From an uncultured Porphyromonadaceae bacterium (GTDB lineage: Bacteria; Bacteroidota; Bacteroidia; Bacteroidales; Muribaculaceae): a DNA stretch of 64,000 nt. A program made the position numbers and the translations under genes. The DNA lies in NCBI GenBank assembly GCA_948467675.1, contig CAOKFI010000001.1:196351-260350 (forward strand). The letters run 5' to 3'. Positions 8,394 through 16,915 of the stretch are shown in pieces. The notes beneath the pieces were generated by a model. The model was not told the origin of the DNA and did not search any database. It worked only from the letters and a program-made list of their open reading frames with translations. The first letter of the stretch is position 1, and each line of letters opens with the position of its first letter.

Positions 8394-9948
8394 TAGACTA
8401 TCGACTGCGCTTGTAGCGTCATTTGCAATAGCGCTTACGGGTTGTATTCAGAATGATCTTCCTTATCCGCATATACAGCCTAATTTTACCGATATAGAGG
8501 TTTCGAATTTACTGTCGGCACCGGTGATCGATTCTATCAGCCGCAATATTACGTTAAAATTCGATGAAGCAGCCGATCTTGAGAATATTCTTATCGAGTC
8601 ATATCGGTTAAATCCCGAAGGCAGCAGGGTGGTATCTCCGGATCTAGGCAAGTCGTTGGATTTGTCCGAACCCTTGAATGTGACTGTAGCATTGTATCAG
8701 GATTATGTGTGGACAATAACAGCCGTCCAGAATATCGAACGGTATTTCTCTGTCGGATCTCAGATCGGATCATCGGTTATAGATCCGGTCACACATACAG
8801 TCACGGCTTATGTTCCGGAAGGAATGGACATGACACAAATTTCAGTCGAACAGATTAAACTTGGAGGAACTACTTCGGTTATGACTCCAGATCTTAATGG
8901 AGCTACTGTCGATTTTGCGAAGCCTGTAACAGTGACGGTGGATGAATTCGGCCGTAGTACGTCGTGGAGCATTGTGGTAGAAGAGTCTCAGGTGAATGTC
9001 AGTATAGTCCGGGTCGACGCCTGGACAAATGTGGCATGGTTGTATGGGGCTGCTGAGGCTGGCAAAGATAATGGATTTGAATATAAAGTAGCCGGAGATG
9101 CCGACTGGACAAGAGTTCCGCCGGAATGGATTGACATAGACGGAGGCAGTTTTACCGCCAGGCTTATCCATTTGTCGCCGAATACGGTTTATCAGGTCCG
9201 GGCTAGTTCAGACAGCGAATTTACTGCTCCCATGACGTTCACTACCGGTTTGGAAACACAGTTGCCAAACGGATCTTTCGATGAATGGTGGCAGGATGGT
9301 AAATTATGGAATCCTTGGGCGCAAGGAGGAACACCATGGTGGGGCACGGGCAATAAAGGAGCTGTCACCGTGGGGCAGAGCAATACCGTACCGACAACAG
9401 ACACGCCTTTCGGTGAGGGATTTGCCGCGATGTTACAGTCTAAAATGATCATTATCAAGTTTGCCGCCGGCAATATGTTTTCAGGGGACTATCTGCGTAC
9501 TGTCGGCACCAATGGCGTGCTTGGTTTTGGCCGTGAGTTCTCGCAGAGGCCGACGAAGTTGCGCGGTTACCTGAAATATGACTGTAAACCGATTTCTTCT
9601 GTCAGTTCAGAGTTTAACCGTGACGAATGGATCGGTAAGCCTGATACCGCAATAGTATATATTGCTCTTACCGATTGGGCCGAACCTTATCAGATTCGTA
9701 CTGAGCCAAAGAACCGTCAGTTGTTTGACAGCCAGGCTCCGGAAGTGATTGCTTATGGGCGGGTGCAGTATGGCGAGACTGTGCCTGAATATATTCCGTT
9801 TGAGATTGAACTTGAATATCGCGATACTCATCGCAAGCCTTCGTATATACTTGTAGTTGCATCCGCAAGCAAATATGGCGATTACTTTACGGGAGGCAAC
9901 GGATCAGTCCTGTGTATTGATGATTTTGTGTTGGATTATGACTATTGA
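8380..9948 (+). CDS. PCMD-domain lipoprotein
   Basis: A 522-aa lipoprotein with lipobox ALTGC (Cys22). Residues about 35-200 hold two similar beta-rich repeats (note the matching TPDLNGATVDFAKPVTV and SPDLGKSLDLSEPLNV stretches), and about 205-290 look like a fibronectin-type sandwich. The C-terminal 230 residues form a PCMD domain: LPNGSFDEWWQDG, a Trp-rich segment, FAAGNMFSGDY, RPTKLRGYLKY and closing CIDDFVLDY. The start overlaps the preceding gene by 14 bp. With the 842-aa protein it brackets two barrels, suggesting one cell-surface assembly. The function is unknown; the 'carbohydrate' in PCMD is only a family name. Confidence 0.78.
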   Translation: MYTYNRLSTALVASFAIALTGCIQNDLPYPHIQPNFTDIEVSNLLSAPVIDSISRNITLKFDEAADLENILIESYRLNPEGSRVVSPDLGKSLDLSEPLNVTVALYQDYVWTITAVQNIERYFSVGSQIGSSVIDPVTHTVTAYVPEGMDMTQISVEQIKLGGTTSVMTPDLNGATVDFAKPVTVTVDEFGRSTSWSIVVEESQVNVSIVRVDAWTNVAWLYGAAEAGKDNGFEYKVAGDADWTRVPPEWIDIDGGSFTARLIHLSPNTVYQVRASSDSEFTAPMTFTTGLETQLPNGSFDEWWQDGKLWNPWAQGGTPWWGTGNKGAVTVGQSNTVPTTDTPFGEGFAAMLQSKMIIIKFAAGNMFSGDYLRTVGTNGVLGFGREFSQRPTKLRGYLKYDCKPISSVSSEFNRDEWIGKPDTAIVYIALTDWAEPYQIRTEPKNRQLFDSQAPEVIAYGRVQYGETVPEYIPFEIELEYRDTHRKPSYILVVASASKYGDYFTGGNGSVLCIDDFVLDYDY

Positions 9949-9977
9949 GTGTAAACATAATAAATGACAAGTCTGTT

Positions 9978-10526
9978 ATGAATGAGAATACGACGATAAT
10001 ACAATTCGATAACGCATTGAAACTATGTCGGGATCTGTATATAAAGAAATTGCAGGACTATGGGGCATCGTGGAGGATTATGCGTCCGGAGTCTATTACA
10101 GACCAGATATATATAAAAGCAAATCGGATCAGGTCGATTGAAATTAAACAATGTACCCTGGTTGGCGAAGGAATATTGCCTGAATTTGTGGCAATCGTCA
10201 ATTATGGCATCATGGGACAGATTCAGTTGGCACTCGGTTATGCAGGGTGCGATGACCTGACGGAAGATAAGGCTATTGAATTATATGACCGTTATGTATC
10301 GGAAACACGAGAATTGATGTTGGCGAAAAATCATGACTATGACGAGGCTTGGCGTGGCATGCGCGTAAATTCATATACTGATCTGATTCTTATGAAGTTG
10401 TTGCGCACAAGGCAGATTGAGGATCATGACGGTGTGACACTGGTTTCGGAAGGGATCGACGCCAATTATAAGGATATGGTAAATTATGCCGTATTCGGAA
10501 TCATAAAACTTACAGAAAAGCAATAG
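9978..10526 (+). CDS. DUF1599 family protein
   Basis: A 182-aa soluble protein made of two similar alpha-helical halves: LYIKKLQDYGASWRIMRPESITDQIYIKANRIRSIE and the later LAKNHDYDEAWRGMRVNSYTDLILMKLLRTRQIED. The repeated DYxxxWRxMR motif is the mark of DUF1599; its fold resembles MazG-like nucleotide pyrophosphohydrolases, so a nucleotide substrate is possible but unproven. I chose the ATG at 9978 over an in-frame TTG at 9945 that overlaps the previous stop. It leads the gene order DUF1599 / MauE protein / tpiA that I recognise from Bacteroides. Confidence 0.82.
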   Translation: MNENTTIIQFDNALKLCRDLYIKKLQDYGASWRIMRPESITDQIYIKANRIRSIEIKQCTLVGEGILPEFVAIVNYGIMGQIQLALGYAGCDDLTEDKAIELYDRYVSETRELMLAKNHDYDEAWRGMRVNSYTDLILMKLLRTRQIEDHDGVTLVSEGIDANYKDMVNYAVFGIIKLTEKQ

Positions 10527-10531
10527 AGACC

Positions 10532-11887
10532 GTGGATAGACCCGCTTCGCACCGGCTAATGATATCGACAGTATGGATTTTGCGTATTGTTGTTGGCGGT
10601 GTATTTATAATCAGTGGCGTTGCCAAGATGATAGACCCTTATGGGTTTATATATAAAATACAGCAGTATCTGGCAGTATGGGGATGGGATGTGCCTGAGT
10701 CATTGATTTTAGTTTCTTCTGTAGCTTTATCCGGATTCGAATTTTTATGTGGAATATCATTGGCTGCCGGAAGCTACAAACGGGTGAGTGTATGGATTCT
10801 GACAGCTGTGATGGCGGGAATGTTACCGCTAAGCATATATATCGCCATAGCCGATCCTGTAGACGATTGCGGATGTTTCGGTGACTTTATAGTTATATCC
10901 AACAGTCTTACTTGCCTGAAAAATGTGGCGATAACTGTTGCTCTCGTATGGTTGATATTATATAACCGAAGGGTCCAGGGCATATATTGGCCTTATCTAC
11001 AATGGATACAGATCGCATTGGGTGCGGTATATATTGCAGTTATAGGAATAATTGGATATCACGAGCAACCGCTTCTCGATTTCCGTTCATATAAAGCGGG
11101 AACCTCTTTGTTTGAATGCGGGAGCGAAAACGGAGATCTGCGGTTCATCTATGAGCGCAATGGCGAAAAACATGAGTTTGCAGCAGATGAGCTTCCGGAC
11201 AGCAGCTGGACATATGTGGATAGGATCGACCATGCGCTATCAGAGGATAATGCATTGGTTTTATACGATCTGGACGGAGATACGGATGTGACCGATGATG
11301 TGGCGGATGCAATGTCGGATGGTGATGCCATGGTATTGCTGATCCCGGATGTACACAAGGCTGGCGTAGCCAATACATATATTATAAATGAGCTGAACAG
11401 TTATATGACTTCGCGTGGCGGAGAGATGATGGCTATTATCGGATCTGATAAAGCTGCTGCCGAAAACTGGATCGATATGGCGATGGCTGAATATCCGGTA
11501 TATCTTGCCGAGGCTACTGCGATTAAAGAGATTGCCCGAGGCAATATGGCGGTTGTTTATACTAAAAATGGTATAATTCAATGGAAAAGGACTTTATGGT
11601 CGATTGGCGATGGTCTGATTGAGAGAGGTGCGGATTCTGGCGGGCTTGATTCGGAGGATATGGTGTCCGGTTCGCGCCGCTTCTGGGCTTTTACAGCGTT
11701 GCTGATCGGAGCATTGTTGTTTTTGTGGGGGCTCTCACGTTCTGCAATAGGACTTCGGCATCATTTTTCACGAAAAAATGAAAAAAAGAACGTAAATTTG
11801 CAGCAAATAGAGATATCGGACAATACTGATCCGGATATCATGTCGAATAAGGACTTTACAAACAAAGATAAAGAAGATTTACAATGA
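10532..11887 (+). CDS. MauE/DoxX-type membrane protein (BT_3928-like)
   Basis: A 451-aa inner-membrane protein. The first 170 residues or so hold about four membrane helices of the DoxX/MauE type ([19 protein letters not shown]) with a CGCF motif, typical of redox-associated MauE proteins that help thiol chemistry. A soluble periplasmic-like domain of about 180 residues follows, then a further helix ([18 protein letters not shown]) and a charged tail. The start shown is a GTG 5 bp after the previous stop; an ATG at 10559 would shorten it by 9 residues. The 3' end overlaps tpiA by 4 bp (ATGA). Confidence 0.8.
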   Translation: MDRPASHRLMISTVWILRIVVGGVFIISGVAKMIDPYGFIYKIQQYLAVWGWDVPESLILVSSVALSGFEFLCGISLAAGSYKRVSVWILTAVMAGMLPLSIYIAIADPVDDCGCFGDFIVISNSLTCLKNVAITVALVWLILYNRRVQGIYWPYLQWIQIALGAVYIAVIGIIGYHEQPLLDFRSYKAGTSLFECGSENGDLRFIYERNGEKHEFAADELPDSSWTYVDRIDHALSEDNALVLYDLDGDTDVTDDVADAMSDGDAMVLLIPDVHKAGVANTYIINELNSYMTSRGGEMMAIIGSDKAAAENWIDMAMAEYPVYLAEATAIKEIARGNMAVVYTKNGIIQWKRTLWSIGDGLIERGADSGGLDSEDMVSGSRRFWAFTALLIGALLFLWGLSRSAIGLRHHFSRKNEKKNVNLQQIEISDNTDPDIMSNKDFTNKDKEDLQ

Positions 11888-12639
11888 GAAAGAAAATTGT
11901 TGCCGGCAACTGGAAGATGAACACCACTCTTGCCGAAGGCGTAGGTCTGGCTAAGGATGTCAATGAAGCACTGAAGCATGTAACACCCAAATGCGACGTA
12001 GTTATTGCTGTGCCGTTTACTCATCTGGCTTCTATAGCCGCTGTCATAGACTCGTCTAAATTGGGTCTTGGCGCCGAGAACTGCGCTGACCATGTCAAGG
12101 GTGCTTATACCGGTGAAGTGTCTGCTCCTATGGTTGCTTCGACAGGTGCCACTTATGTAATCCTGGGCCATTCTGAGCGTCGTCAGTATTATGGCGAGAC
12201 ATCTGAGACTCTTAAAGTAAAGGTCGGTCTGGCTCTTGAAAATGCGCTTACTCCGATCTTCTGCATCGGTGAAGTACTGGAAGAGCGTGAGAATGGAACA
12301 TATCTTGATGTTGTTAAAAAGCAGATAGAAGAGGCTCTCTTTGACCTTTCGGCTGAAGATTTCGGTAAAATCATACTTGCTTATGAGCCGGTTTGGGCAA
12401 TTGGAACTGGCAAGACCGCTACAGACGATCAGGCTGAAGAGATGCATGCATTTATCCGCAGTGTCATCGCTAAAAAGTACGGTGATCAGGTAGCTGACGA
12501 TTGCTCGATACTTTATGGCGGCAGCTGTAAACCGTCAAACGCAGCCCAATTGTTTGCAAAACCGAATGTTGACGGTGGTCTGATCGGTGGCGCATCTTTG
12601 GAAGCAGAATCTTTCATGGGTATCGTTAACGCTTTCTGA
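11884..12639 (+). CDS. tpiA: Triosephosphate isomerase
   Basis: A 251-aa cytoplasmic enzyme that interconverts dihydroxyacetone phosphate and glyceraldehyde 3-phosphate in glycolysis. All catalytic landmarks are present: GNWKMN with the active Lys, ILGHSERR with the catalytic His, [12 protein letters not shown] with the catalytic Glu and flexible loop, and the phosphate-binding YGGS. The length is normal for the family. It overlaps the previous gene by 4 bp, so its translation is probably coupled to the MauE-like protein. Confidence 0.98.
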   Translation: MRKKIVAGNWKMNTTLAEGVGLAKDVNEALKHVTPKCDVVIAVPFTHLASIAAVIDSSKLGLGAENCADHVKGAYTGEVSAPMVASTGATYVILGHSERRQYYGETSETLKVKVGLALENALTPIFCIGEVLEERENGTYLDVVKKQIEEALFDLSAEDFGKIILAYEPVWAIGTGKTATDDQAEEMHAFIRSVIAKKYGDQVADDCSILYGGSCKPSNAAQLFAKPNVDGGLIGGASLEAESFMGIVNAF

Positions 12640-12660
12640 TAAGTAGTTTTCCTGCATATA

Positions 12661-12702
12661 TTAAGGCTACAAGAATGATTTTTATTATTTTTGTAGCCTT
12701 AA
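12661..12702. repeat. 12-bp perfect inverted repeat containing a -7-like box
   Basis: TTAAGGCTACAA (12661-12672) is the exact reverse complement of 12691-12702, with an 18-nt spacer. It follows tpiA and may be its terminator, but there is no T-run after it on the + strand. TATTTTTG (12686-12693), a TAnnTTTG match, lies in the spacer and right arm, so it could also be a promoter with operator for the SPOR gene at 12716. Confidence 0.5.
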
Positions 12703-12715
12703 ATGTATCCAGCCT

Positions 12716-13213
12716 ATGCGATTTGTAAAACGGATATCAATAGTTGCGGCATGTTTGCCGATAGGTATAAATGTATTGGCTGAGGAGCCGGATACAACAG
12801 ATGTCGCATCTTCTATTGTAGAGCATATCACAATGTCCGGTATCCACTCTGTATCTCATCCGGATGCCATGTCACAGCGCCTTTTCTCCGGGCAGATGCC
12901 GAAAGCGTCTGATGATGACAATTCCTCTGCCGTATCGGCTGGAGTCCATACAGGAGGATACCGTATTCAGGTATTCAGCGATAGCAATCCCCGTACGGCT
13001 CGCAATGAAGCCAACGCTAAAGCAGGCAATATAGCATCGCGGTTTCCGGAATATAAGTCGTATGTAACTTATGATGCCCCTTATTGGCGGCTTCGTATAG
13101 GTGATTTCCGTACATACGAGGATGCTATAGATGTATTGGAGGCAATTAAAGAGACATTTCCTGCATACAGGCGCGAACTTCGGGTTGTTCGTGACCGTAT
13201 TAATGTAAACTAA
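12716..13213 (+). CDS. SPOR-domain protein
   Basis: A 165-aa exported protein with a hydrophobic N-terminus (signal to about residue 22, NVLAEEPD). The last 75 residues, from GGYRIQVFSDSNPRTARNEA to the end, form a SPOR domain, which binds denuded peptidoglycan at the division site; the pattern ending WRLRIGDFRTYEDA is characteristic. The middle is low in structure. It lies between tpiA and folE, an order I recognise from Bacteroides. A role at the septum is inferred from the family only. Confidence 0.85.
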   Translation: MRFVKRISIVAACLPIGINVLAEEPDTTDVASSIVEHITMSGIHSVSHPDAMSQRLFSGQMPKASDDDNSSAVSAGVHTGGYRIQVFSDSNPRTARNEANAKAGNIASRFPEYKSYVTYDAPYWRLRIGDFRTYEDAIDVLEAIKETFPAYRRELRVVRDRINVN

Positions 13214-13254
13214 TCAGATGTATTGAACCATCTTAAAATGATGGTTGGTTTCGT

Positions 13255-13839
13255 ATGGAGATCAAAGATTACGATGAGGCGACGGTTGAGGCGGTAGCCG
13301 CACATATACGAAAGATTATCGAACTGCTCGGCGAAGACCCTACGCGCGAGGGGCTGCTTAAAACACCGGTGAGGGCTGCCAAGGCATTATATTATGCATC
13401 CAACGGATATCGTATAGATCCGTCGGCACTGATGAGGCAGGCGATTTTTGAGTATAATGGCTCTCAGATGATTATTGTGCGTGATATAGAATTTTATTCT
13501 ATGTGCGAGCATCATCTTCTGCCGTTTTTCGGTCATGTATCGATAGGGTATATTCCTGATGGCACTATGGTCGGATTAAGCAAACTCGCACGTATAGTCG
13601 ATGCCTATGCACGTCGTTTTCAGGTGCAGGAACGTTTTACCACCGAGCTGTGTAAAGAGGTCTACGAGACGCTTCCGGCTAAAGGTGTTATGGTGGTATG
13701 CAATGCCCACCACATGTGTATGAAAATGCGAGGGGTTGAAAAACAGGATGCGACGACTACAACGACAGATTATGTCGGGGTATTTGCAGATGATCCGATG
13801 CTTCGGAGAGAATTCCTGGAATCTATTCGTTATCGATAG
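13255..13839 (+). CDS. folE: GTP cyclohydrolase I
   Basis: A 194-aa enzyme that converts GTP to 7,8-dihydroneopterin triphosphate, the entry to folate and the pteridine/queuosine branch. Zinc ligands and active-site residues are in place: SMCEHHLLPFFGHVSIGYIP and CNAHHMCMKMRGV. The segment KLARIVDAYARRFQVQERFT is the family's conserved helix. The length is standard for the type IA enzyme. It lies 41 bp after the SPOR gene and converges with the minus-strand S4 gene. Confidence 0.97.
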   Translation: MEIKDYDEATVEAVAAHIRKIIELLGEDPTREGLLKTPVRAAKALYYASNGYRIDPSALMRQAIFEYNGSQMIIVRDIEFYSMCEHHLLPFFGHVSIGYIPDGTMVGLSKLARIVDAYARRFQVQERFTTELCKEVYETLPAKGVMVVCNAHHMCMKMRGVEKQDATTTTTDYVGVFADDPMLRREFLESIRYR

Positions 13840-13858
13840 GATAGGGCTGACAATCTGA

Positions 13859-14296
13859 TCAACTGTCTATTTCATCGTCGTCAGCGTCGAAATCGAAGTC
13901 CCATCCATCGGTATAGGCTTCTTCCGTAAATCGTGACAGTTCACGGCCTTCTCGCTTTGTAGGACGTCCGAGGCCTTTGCGCCTGTCTACGAAGCCGCTG
14001 ATTTTAACGACTTCAAGTAAATCGAGTTGCGATTTTGGGGTGATGTTTTCCATATATTCAGGAACCAGTTTGGCACCAAGCCGGTTCTCTGTAAGAGCCA
14101 CTACGCGGAATGAGTAGGTGACAGGCGGTTTGCGTACGCATACGATATCGCCGACTTTGATCATTCGGGATGGTTTTACCACAGTGTTGCCTACGGTTAC
14201 ACGCCCTTTTTTACATGCGTCGGTCGATATTGTACGAGTCTTGAATATGCGTACCGCCCACATCCATTTGTCGATCCTGACCTCTGTCTTTGCCAT
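13859..14296 (-). CDS. S4-domain RNA-binding protein (Hsp15-like)
   Basis: A 145-aa cytoplasmic protein. The N-terminal S4 domain is clear (RIDKWMWAVRIFKTRTIS ... GRVTVGNTVVKPSRMIKVGDIV), followed by a basic linker and an acidic tail (DFDFDADDDEIDS). In E. coli the homologue Hsp15 rescues stalled 50S subunits carrying peptidyl-tRNA. The ATG at 14296 was chosen; an in-frame start at 14437 would run deep into pth and adds no family sequence. It sits 10 bp after pth, which handles the same substrate class, so the pairing makes sense. Confidence 0.88.
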   Translation of the reverse strand: MAKTEVRIDKWMWAVRIFKTRTISTDACKKGRVTVGNTVVKPSRMIKVGDIVCVRKPPVTYSFRVVALTENRLGAKLVPEYMENITPKSQLDLLEVVKISGFVDRRKGLGRPTKREGRELSRFTEEAYTDGWDFDFDADDDEIDS

Positions 14297-14306
14297 ATAC
14301 AGGCTG

Positions 14307-14870
14307 TTATTTGTTGTTGAAATCGCACATAGCTGTCTGAATTCCGGCAAGGCAGAATGTCTTGATCGCATCGACAGCTGTTTCAATGCGTACCGGCAAT
14401 TGTTGGCGCTGGTCGAGGGTGAACGCACCAAGCACATATTCTATCTGACGTCCTCTCTGATAGTCATTGCCTATGCCAAAGCGGAGTCTGGGGTAGGCGT
14501 CGCTGCCTAACATAGCGGCAATATTTTTTAACCCATTATGTCCGGCATCGCTGCCGCGCGGTTTTATGCGTATGGCGCCGAACGGAAGAGCCAGGTCATC
14601 GACAAGGACTAATATACGGTCCATCTCAATTCCTTCCTTGTCTTTCCAGTAGCGTACGGCATTGCCGCTCAGATTCATGTATGTGGAAGGCTTTAACAAT
14701 ATAAGTTGCTTGTTTTTAAGACGCATACGGGCAATGTCGCCATAGCGTTCAGTCGAAAAAGAAATATTGGATGCCTCAGCAAAGGCATCCAATATTCTAA
14801 AACCTATATTGTGGCGGGTCTGACGATATTCGTCGCCGATATTCCCTAAGCCCACAATCAGATATTTCAT
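14307..14870 (-). CDS. pth: Peptidyl-tRNA hydrolase
   Basis: A 187-aa cytoplasmic enzyme that cleaves the ester bond of peptidyl-tRNAs dropped from ribosomes. The N-terminal [18 protein letters not shown] carries the catalytic His, and [12 protein letters not shown] and [11 protein letters not shown] with [10 protein letters not shown] are the other family signatures. The length is usual. It lies 17 bp downstream of rplY and 10 bp upstream of the S4 gene: a ribosome-related operon. Confidence 0.97.
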   Translation of the reverse strand: MKYLIVGLGNIGDEYRQTRHNIGFRILDAFAEASNISFSTERYGDIARMRLKNKQLILLKPSTYMNLSGNAVRYWKDKEGIEMDRILVLVDDLALPFGAIRIKPRGSDAGHNGLKNIAAMLGSDAYPRLRFGIGNDYQRGRQIEYVLGAFTLDQRQQLPVRIETAVDAIKTFCLAGIQTAMCDFNNK

Positions 14871-14887
14871 AGGGAAGTGGTGTTATG

Positions 14888-15544
14888 TTACTTACCGGCA
14901 GCTGCTGCAGCGGCGGCACCACGTGCGGCGCGAGTGAGCTGTACGGCGCATACAACTGCATTCTTGGCATTCATCAGTTCCAGACCCTCGAAATGAAGAT
15001 CGCCGACCTGTATAGTCTTGCCGAGACCCAGATGGTCTACATTTACGACAAGGCGTTCGGGTACTTGAGTATAAGGAGCTTTCACGCGGAGTTTCTTCAT
15101 GGAGAGTGTCAACTTACCACCGGCCTTAACACCTTCGGCGTGGCCTTCGAGAGTGACAGGAACTTCAATGGCAACGGGTTTGGTCTCGTTTACTTCGAGG
15201 AAGTCCATGTGAAGGATGGTGTCTTTTACCGGGTGGAACTGGAGCTCCTTGAGAACGGCCATTTTGGTCTGTCCGTTGAATGTAAGTTCAATCGCAAAAA
15301 TATCGGGTGTATATACAAGTTTGCGCACTGCATCCTCGGTAACTACGAGATCGGTAGTGATCAAGCCTTTGCCGTCGCCAATCTCTACAATTTTCTGTCC
15401 GGCCTGCAACTGACCTGCGAAAGGAAGGGCTACTACATCGCCGCCATTGAGGACTACAGGGATCTTTTTGTCGGCGCGTAACTGTTTTGCGGCTTTTTTG
15501 CCGAGATCAGTACGGGGCTCGGCTGCTAATTTAAATACTTTCAT
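14888..15544 (-). CDS. rplY: 50S ribosomal protein L25/Ctc
   Basis: A 218-aa L25 of the long Ctc/TL5 type. The N-terminal 95 residues are the 5S rRNA-binding domain, and about 100-185 are the TL5 C-terminal beta domain (VPVTLEGHAEGVKAGGKL). The protein ends in an alanine-rich tail (ARGAAAAAAAGK), common in this family. It is first of the rplY-pth-S4 transcript. A -7 box TATCTTTG on the minus strand (15632-15625) lies 81 bp upstream of the start. Confidence 0.96.
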   Translation of the reverse strand: MKVFKLAAEPRTDLGKKAAKQLRADKKIPVVLNGGDVVALPFAGQLQAGQKIVEIGDGKGLITTDLVVTEDAVRKLVYTPDIFAIELTFNGQTKMAVLKELQFHPVKDTILHMDFLEVNETKPVAIEVPVTLEGHAEGVKAGGKLTLSMKKLRVKAPYTQVPERLVVNVDHLGLGKTIQVGDLHFEGLELMNAKNAVVCAVQLTRAARGAAAAAAAGK

Positions 15545-15624
15545 CTTGTAAAGTTAAAATGTTGTGTTACTCAAAATTAAGTTTCTTAATTTCCCATCAC
15601 ACTGGTTGATGAAAAAATCGAGTG

Positions 15625-15632
15625 CAAAGATA
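15625..15632 (-). promoter_or_regulatory. -7 box for rplY-pth-S4
   Basis: On the minus strand the sequence is TATCTTTG, a full TAnnTTTG match. The expected -33 region has no TTTG. The predicted leader is about 70 nt. Confidence 0.5.
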
Positions 15633-15657
15633 CATCTTTTTTCTGAAAAAATTGCGC

Positions 15658-15665
15658 TACATTTG
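15658..15665 (+). promoter_or_regulatory. -7 box for the M48 protease gene
   Basis: TACATTTG matches TAnnTTTG; a T-rich stretch stands near -33 without a clear TTTG. The start codon at 15694 would leave a leader of about 20 nt. Together with the rplY box it forms a compact divergent promoter region. Confidence 0.5.
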
Positions 15666-15693
15666 CAGTATATTTAATCCAAAATAACAAGAT

Positions 15694-16500
15694 ATGTACA
15701 AGATTGTAGTTAGATTTATCTTAGTCGTGGCTTGTCTGACTGGAGCCATGACTGCGTCCGCACAGTTTAAAATCAACAAGAAGGTTATAGGAGGTGCTGT
15801 AAAGGCTGTCAAGGCTGCAACATTGACCGATGATCAGATGGTGCAGTATGTAAAGGAATACATAGATTGGATGGACGAGCATAACCCGGTGACACCGGAA
15901 GATAATCCTTATACCATACGTCTGCGTTCTCTTACGGAAGGCCTTACTGATGTAGAAGGTATGCCTCTTAATTTTAAAGTATACGATGTGATCGATGTCA
16001 ATGCTTTTGCATGCGCCGACGGAAGTATCCGTGTGTTTTCCTCTCTGATGGATATCATGTCGGATGAAGAGCTGCTTGGCGTTATCGGTCATGAGATCGG
16101 CCATGTGGCTCATAAGGATTCAAAAAACAGTTTTCGTACAGCGCTGCTGACATCGGCTCTTAAAGATGGTGTCAGTTCCCAGGGCGGTGTGGCTGCCGCG
16201 TTAACCGACTCTCAGCTTGGTAGTCTGGGCGAGGCTCTGGTGAGTGCCACATACTCACAGAAGCAGGAGCGTGCAGCTGACGACTATGGCTATACATTCC
16301 TTAAAGAGCACGGTAAGAATCCTTGGGCTATGGCTTTGTCATTCCGTAAGCTCAAACAGATGCAGGACGAAGCCGGTGCACAAAAAAACAGTAAACTGAA
16401 TCAACTGTTTTCAACCCATCCTGATCTTGACTCCCGAATAAAGCGCATGGAGGAACGAGCTACATCAGAGGGTATTGCATCACCGGACGCCTCGAAATGA
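15694..16500 (+). CDS. Exported M48-family metalloprotease
   Basis: A 268-aa protein with a signal peptide (cleavage near ASAQ, residue 24). The zinc motif HEIGHVAHKD lies near residues 132-141, with the third ligand in QERAADDYG further on. This is the compact M48 (Oma1/BepA-like) fold without membrane helices after the signal, so it probably acts in the periplasm on misfolded outer-membrane proteins; that role comes from the family. A Gly/Ala-rich segment (about 150-175) separates the zinc motif from the third ligand. It has its own promoter and is upstream of the separately transcribed rpmH. Confidence 0.9.
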   Translation: MYKIVVRFILVVACLTGAMTASAQFKINKKVIGGAVKAVKAATLTDDQMVQYVKEYIDWMDEHNPVTPEDNPYTIRLRSLTEGLTDVEGMPLNFKVYDVIDVNAFACADGSIRVFSSLMDIMSDEELLGVIGHEIGHVAHKDSKNSFRTALLTSALKDGVSSQGGVAAALTDSQLGSLGEALVSATYSQKQERAADDYGYTFLKEHGKNPWAMALSFRKLKQMQDEAGAQKNSKLNQLFSTHPDLDSRIKRMEERATSEGIASPDASK

Positions 16501-16510
16501 TAAAATTGTG

Positions 16511-16541
16511 TTTGCAGTCATAATTTTTTTTTGTACCTTTG
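16511..16541 (+). promoter_or_regulatory. Promoter of rpmH
   Basis: TTTG (16511-16514), a 19-bp spacer and TACCTTTG (16534-16541) form a near-perfect Bacteroidales promoter. Transcription should begin near 16549, about 37 nt before the rpmH start. It is one of the best promoters in the window and supports the order-level assignment. Confidence 0.85.
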
Positions 16542-16585
16542 CACCTCGAATTGCAATTACAAGAAAAATTTGAAACAGAATCGCG

Positions 16586-16741
16586 ATGAAAAGAACATTT
16601 CAACCTTCTAACAGAAAGAGAGTAAACAAGCACGGTTTCCGTGAAAGAATGTCTACCCCTGACGGCCGCAAGGTTCTTGCCCGCCGCCGTGCCAAAGGCC
16701 GTGCCCGTCTGACTGTATCTGACAGCATCGGCAGCAAGTAA
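16586..16741 (+). CDS. rpmH: 50S ribosomal protein L34
   Basis: A 51-aa basic protein beginning [18 protein letters not shown] and containing [19 protein letters not shown], the unmistakable L34 sequence. It is a structural protein of the 50S subunit near the exit tunnel. It has its own strong promoter and a strong terminator, so it is a single-gene transcript. In many bacteria rpmH lies by rnpA and dnaA; here the neighbours are an M48 protease and EF-G2. Confidence 0.98.
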   Translation: MKRTFQPSNRKRVNKHGFRERMSTPDGRKVLARRRAKGRARLTVSDSIGSK

Positions 16742-16769
16742 GACTCTCTTTGATTTGAGAAAACTTAGA

Positions 16770-16808
16770 AAGCCGCAAGTCCTGACGAGGACTTGCGGCT
16801 TTTGTTTT
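16770..16808 (+). terminator. Intrinsic terminator of rpmH
   Basis: AAGCCGCAAGTCC (16770-16782) pairs exactly with 16789-16801 around a 6-nt loop, followed by TTGTTTT. It is a 13-bp GC-rich stem with a T-run. Confidence 0.93.
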
Positions 16809-16823
16809 ATGTTATGTAACATA
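16808..16823. promoter_or_regulatory. Perfect 16-bp palindrome upstream of EF-G2
   Basis: TATGTTA-TG-TAACATA is an exact inverted repeat with a 2-bp centre, located 93-108 bp before the EF-G2 start. A TACTTTG element at 16857-16863 is a possible, imperfect -7 box, which would place the palindrome near -55. That is a usual site for a CRP/FNR-family activator. In B. thetaiotaomicron the CRP-family regulator Cur is known to activate the EF-G2 gene; the identity of this site as a Cur site is inference. Confidence 0.45.
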
Positions 16824-16915
16824 CCGCTTGACATGCGGAGTTTTCAAAAAAATCACTACTTTGCGCTCCGGTTAAAAGCCCTAACGAATTATTAACCCAT
16901 TAAACTCTCTAATAC

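Noticed and set aside
11761..12447. 228-codon minus-strand frame opposite tpiA
   Set aside because: It is antisense to tpiA and to the end of the MauE-like gene; no recognisable domain.
13859..14437. Longer N-terminus for the S4 protein
   Set aside because: The added 47 residues lie wholly in pth antisense frame shift and have no S4-family counterpart; ATG 14296 fits the family.
14885..15481. 198-codon + strand frame opposite rplY
   Set aside because: It is the antisense image of a ribosomal protein gene with strong codon bias; no family features.
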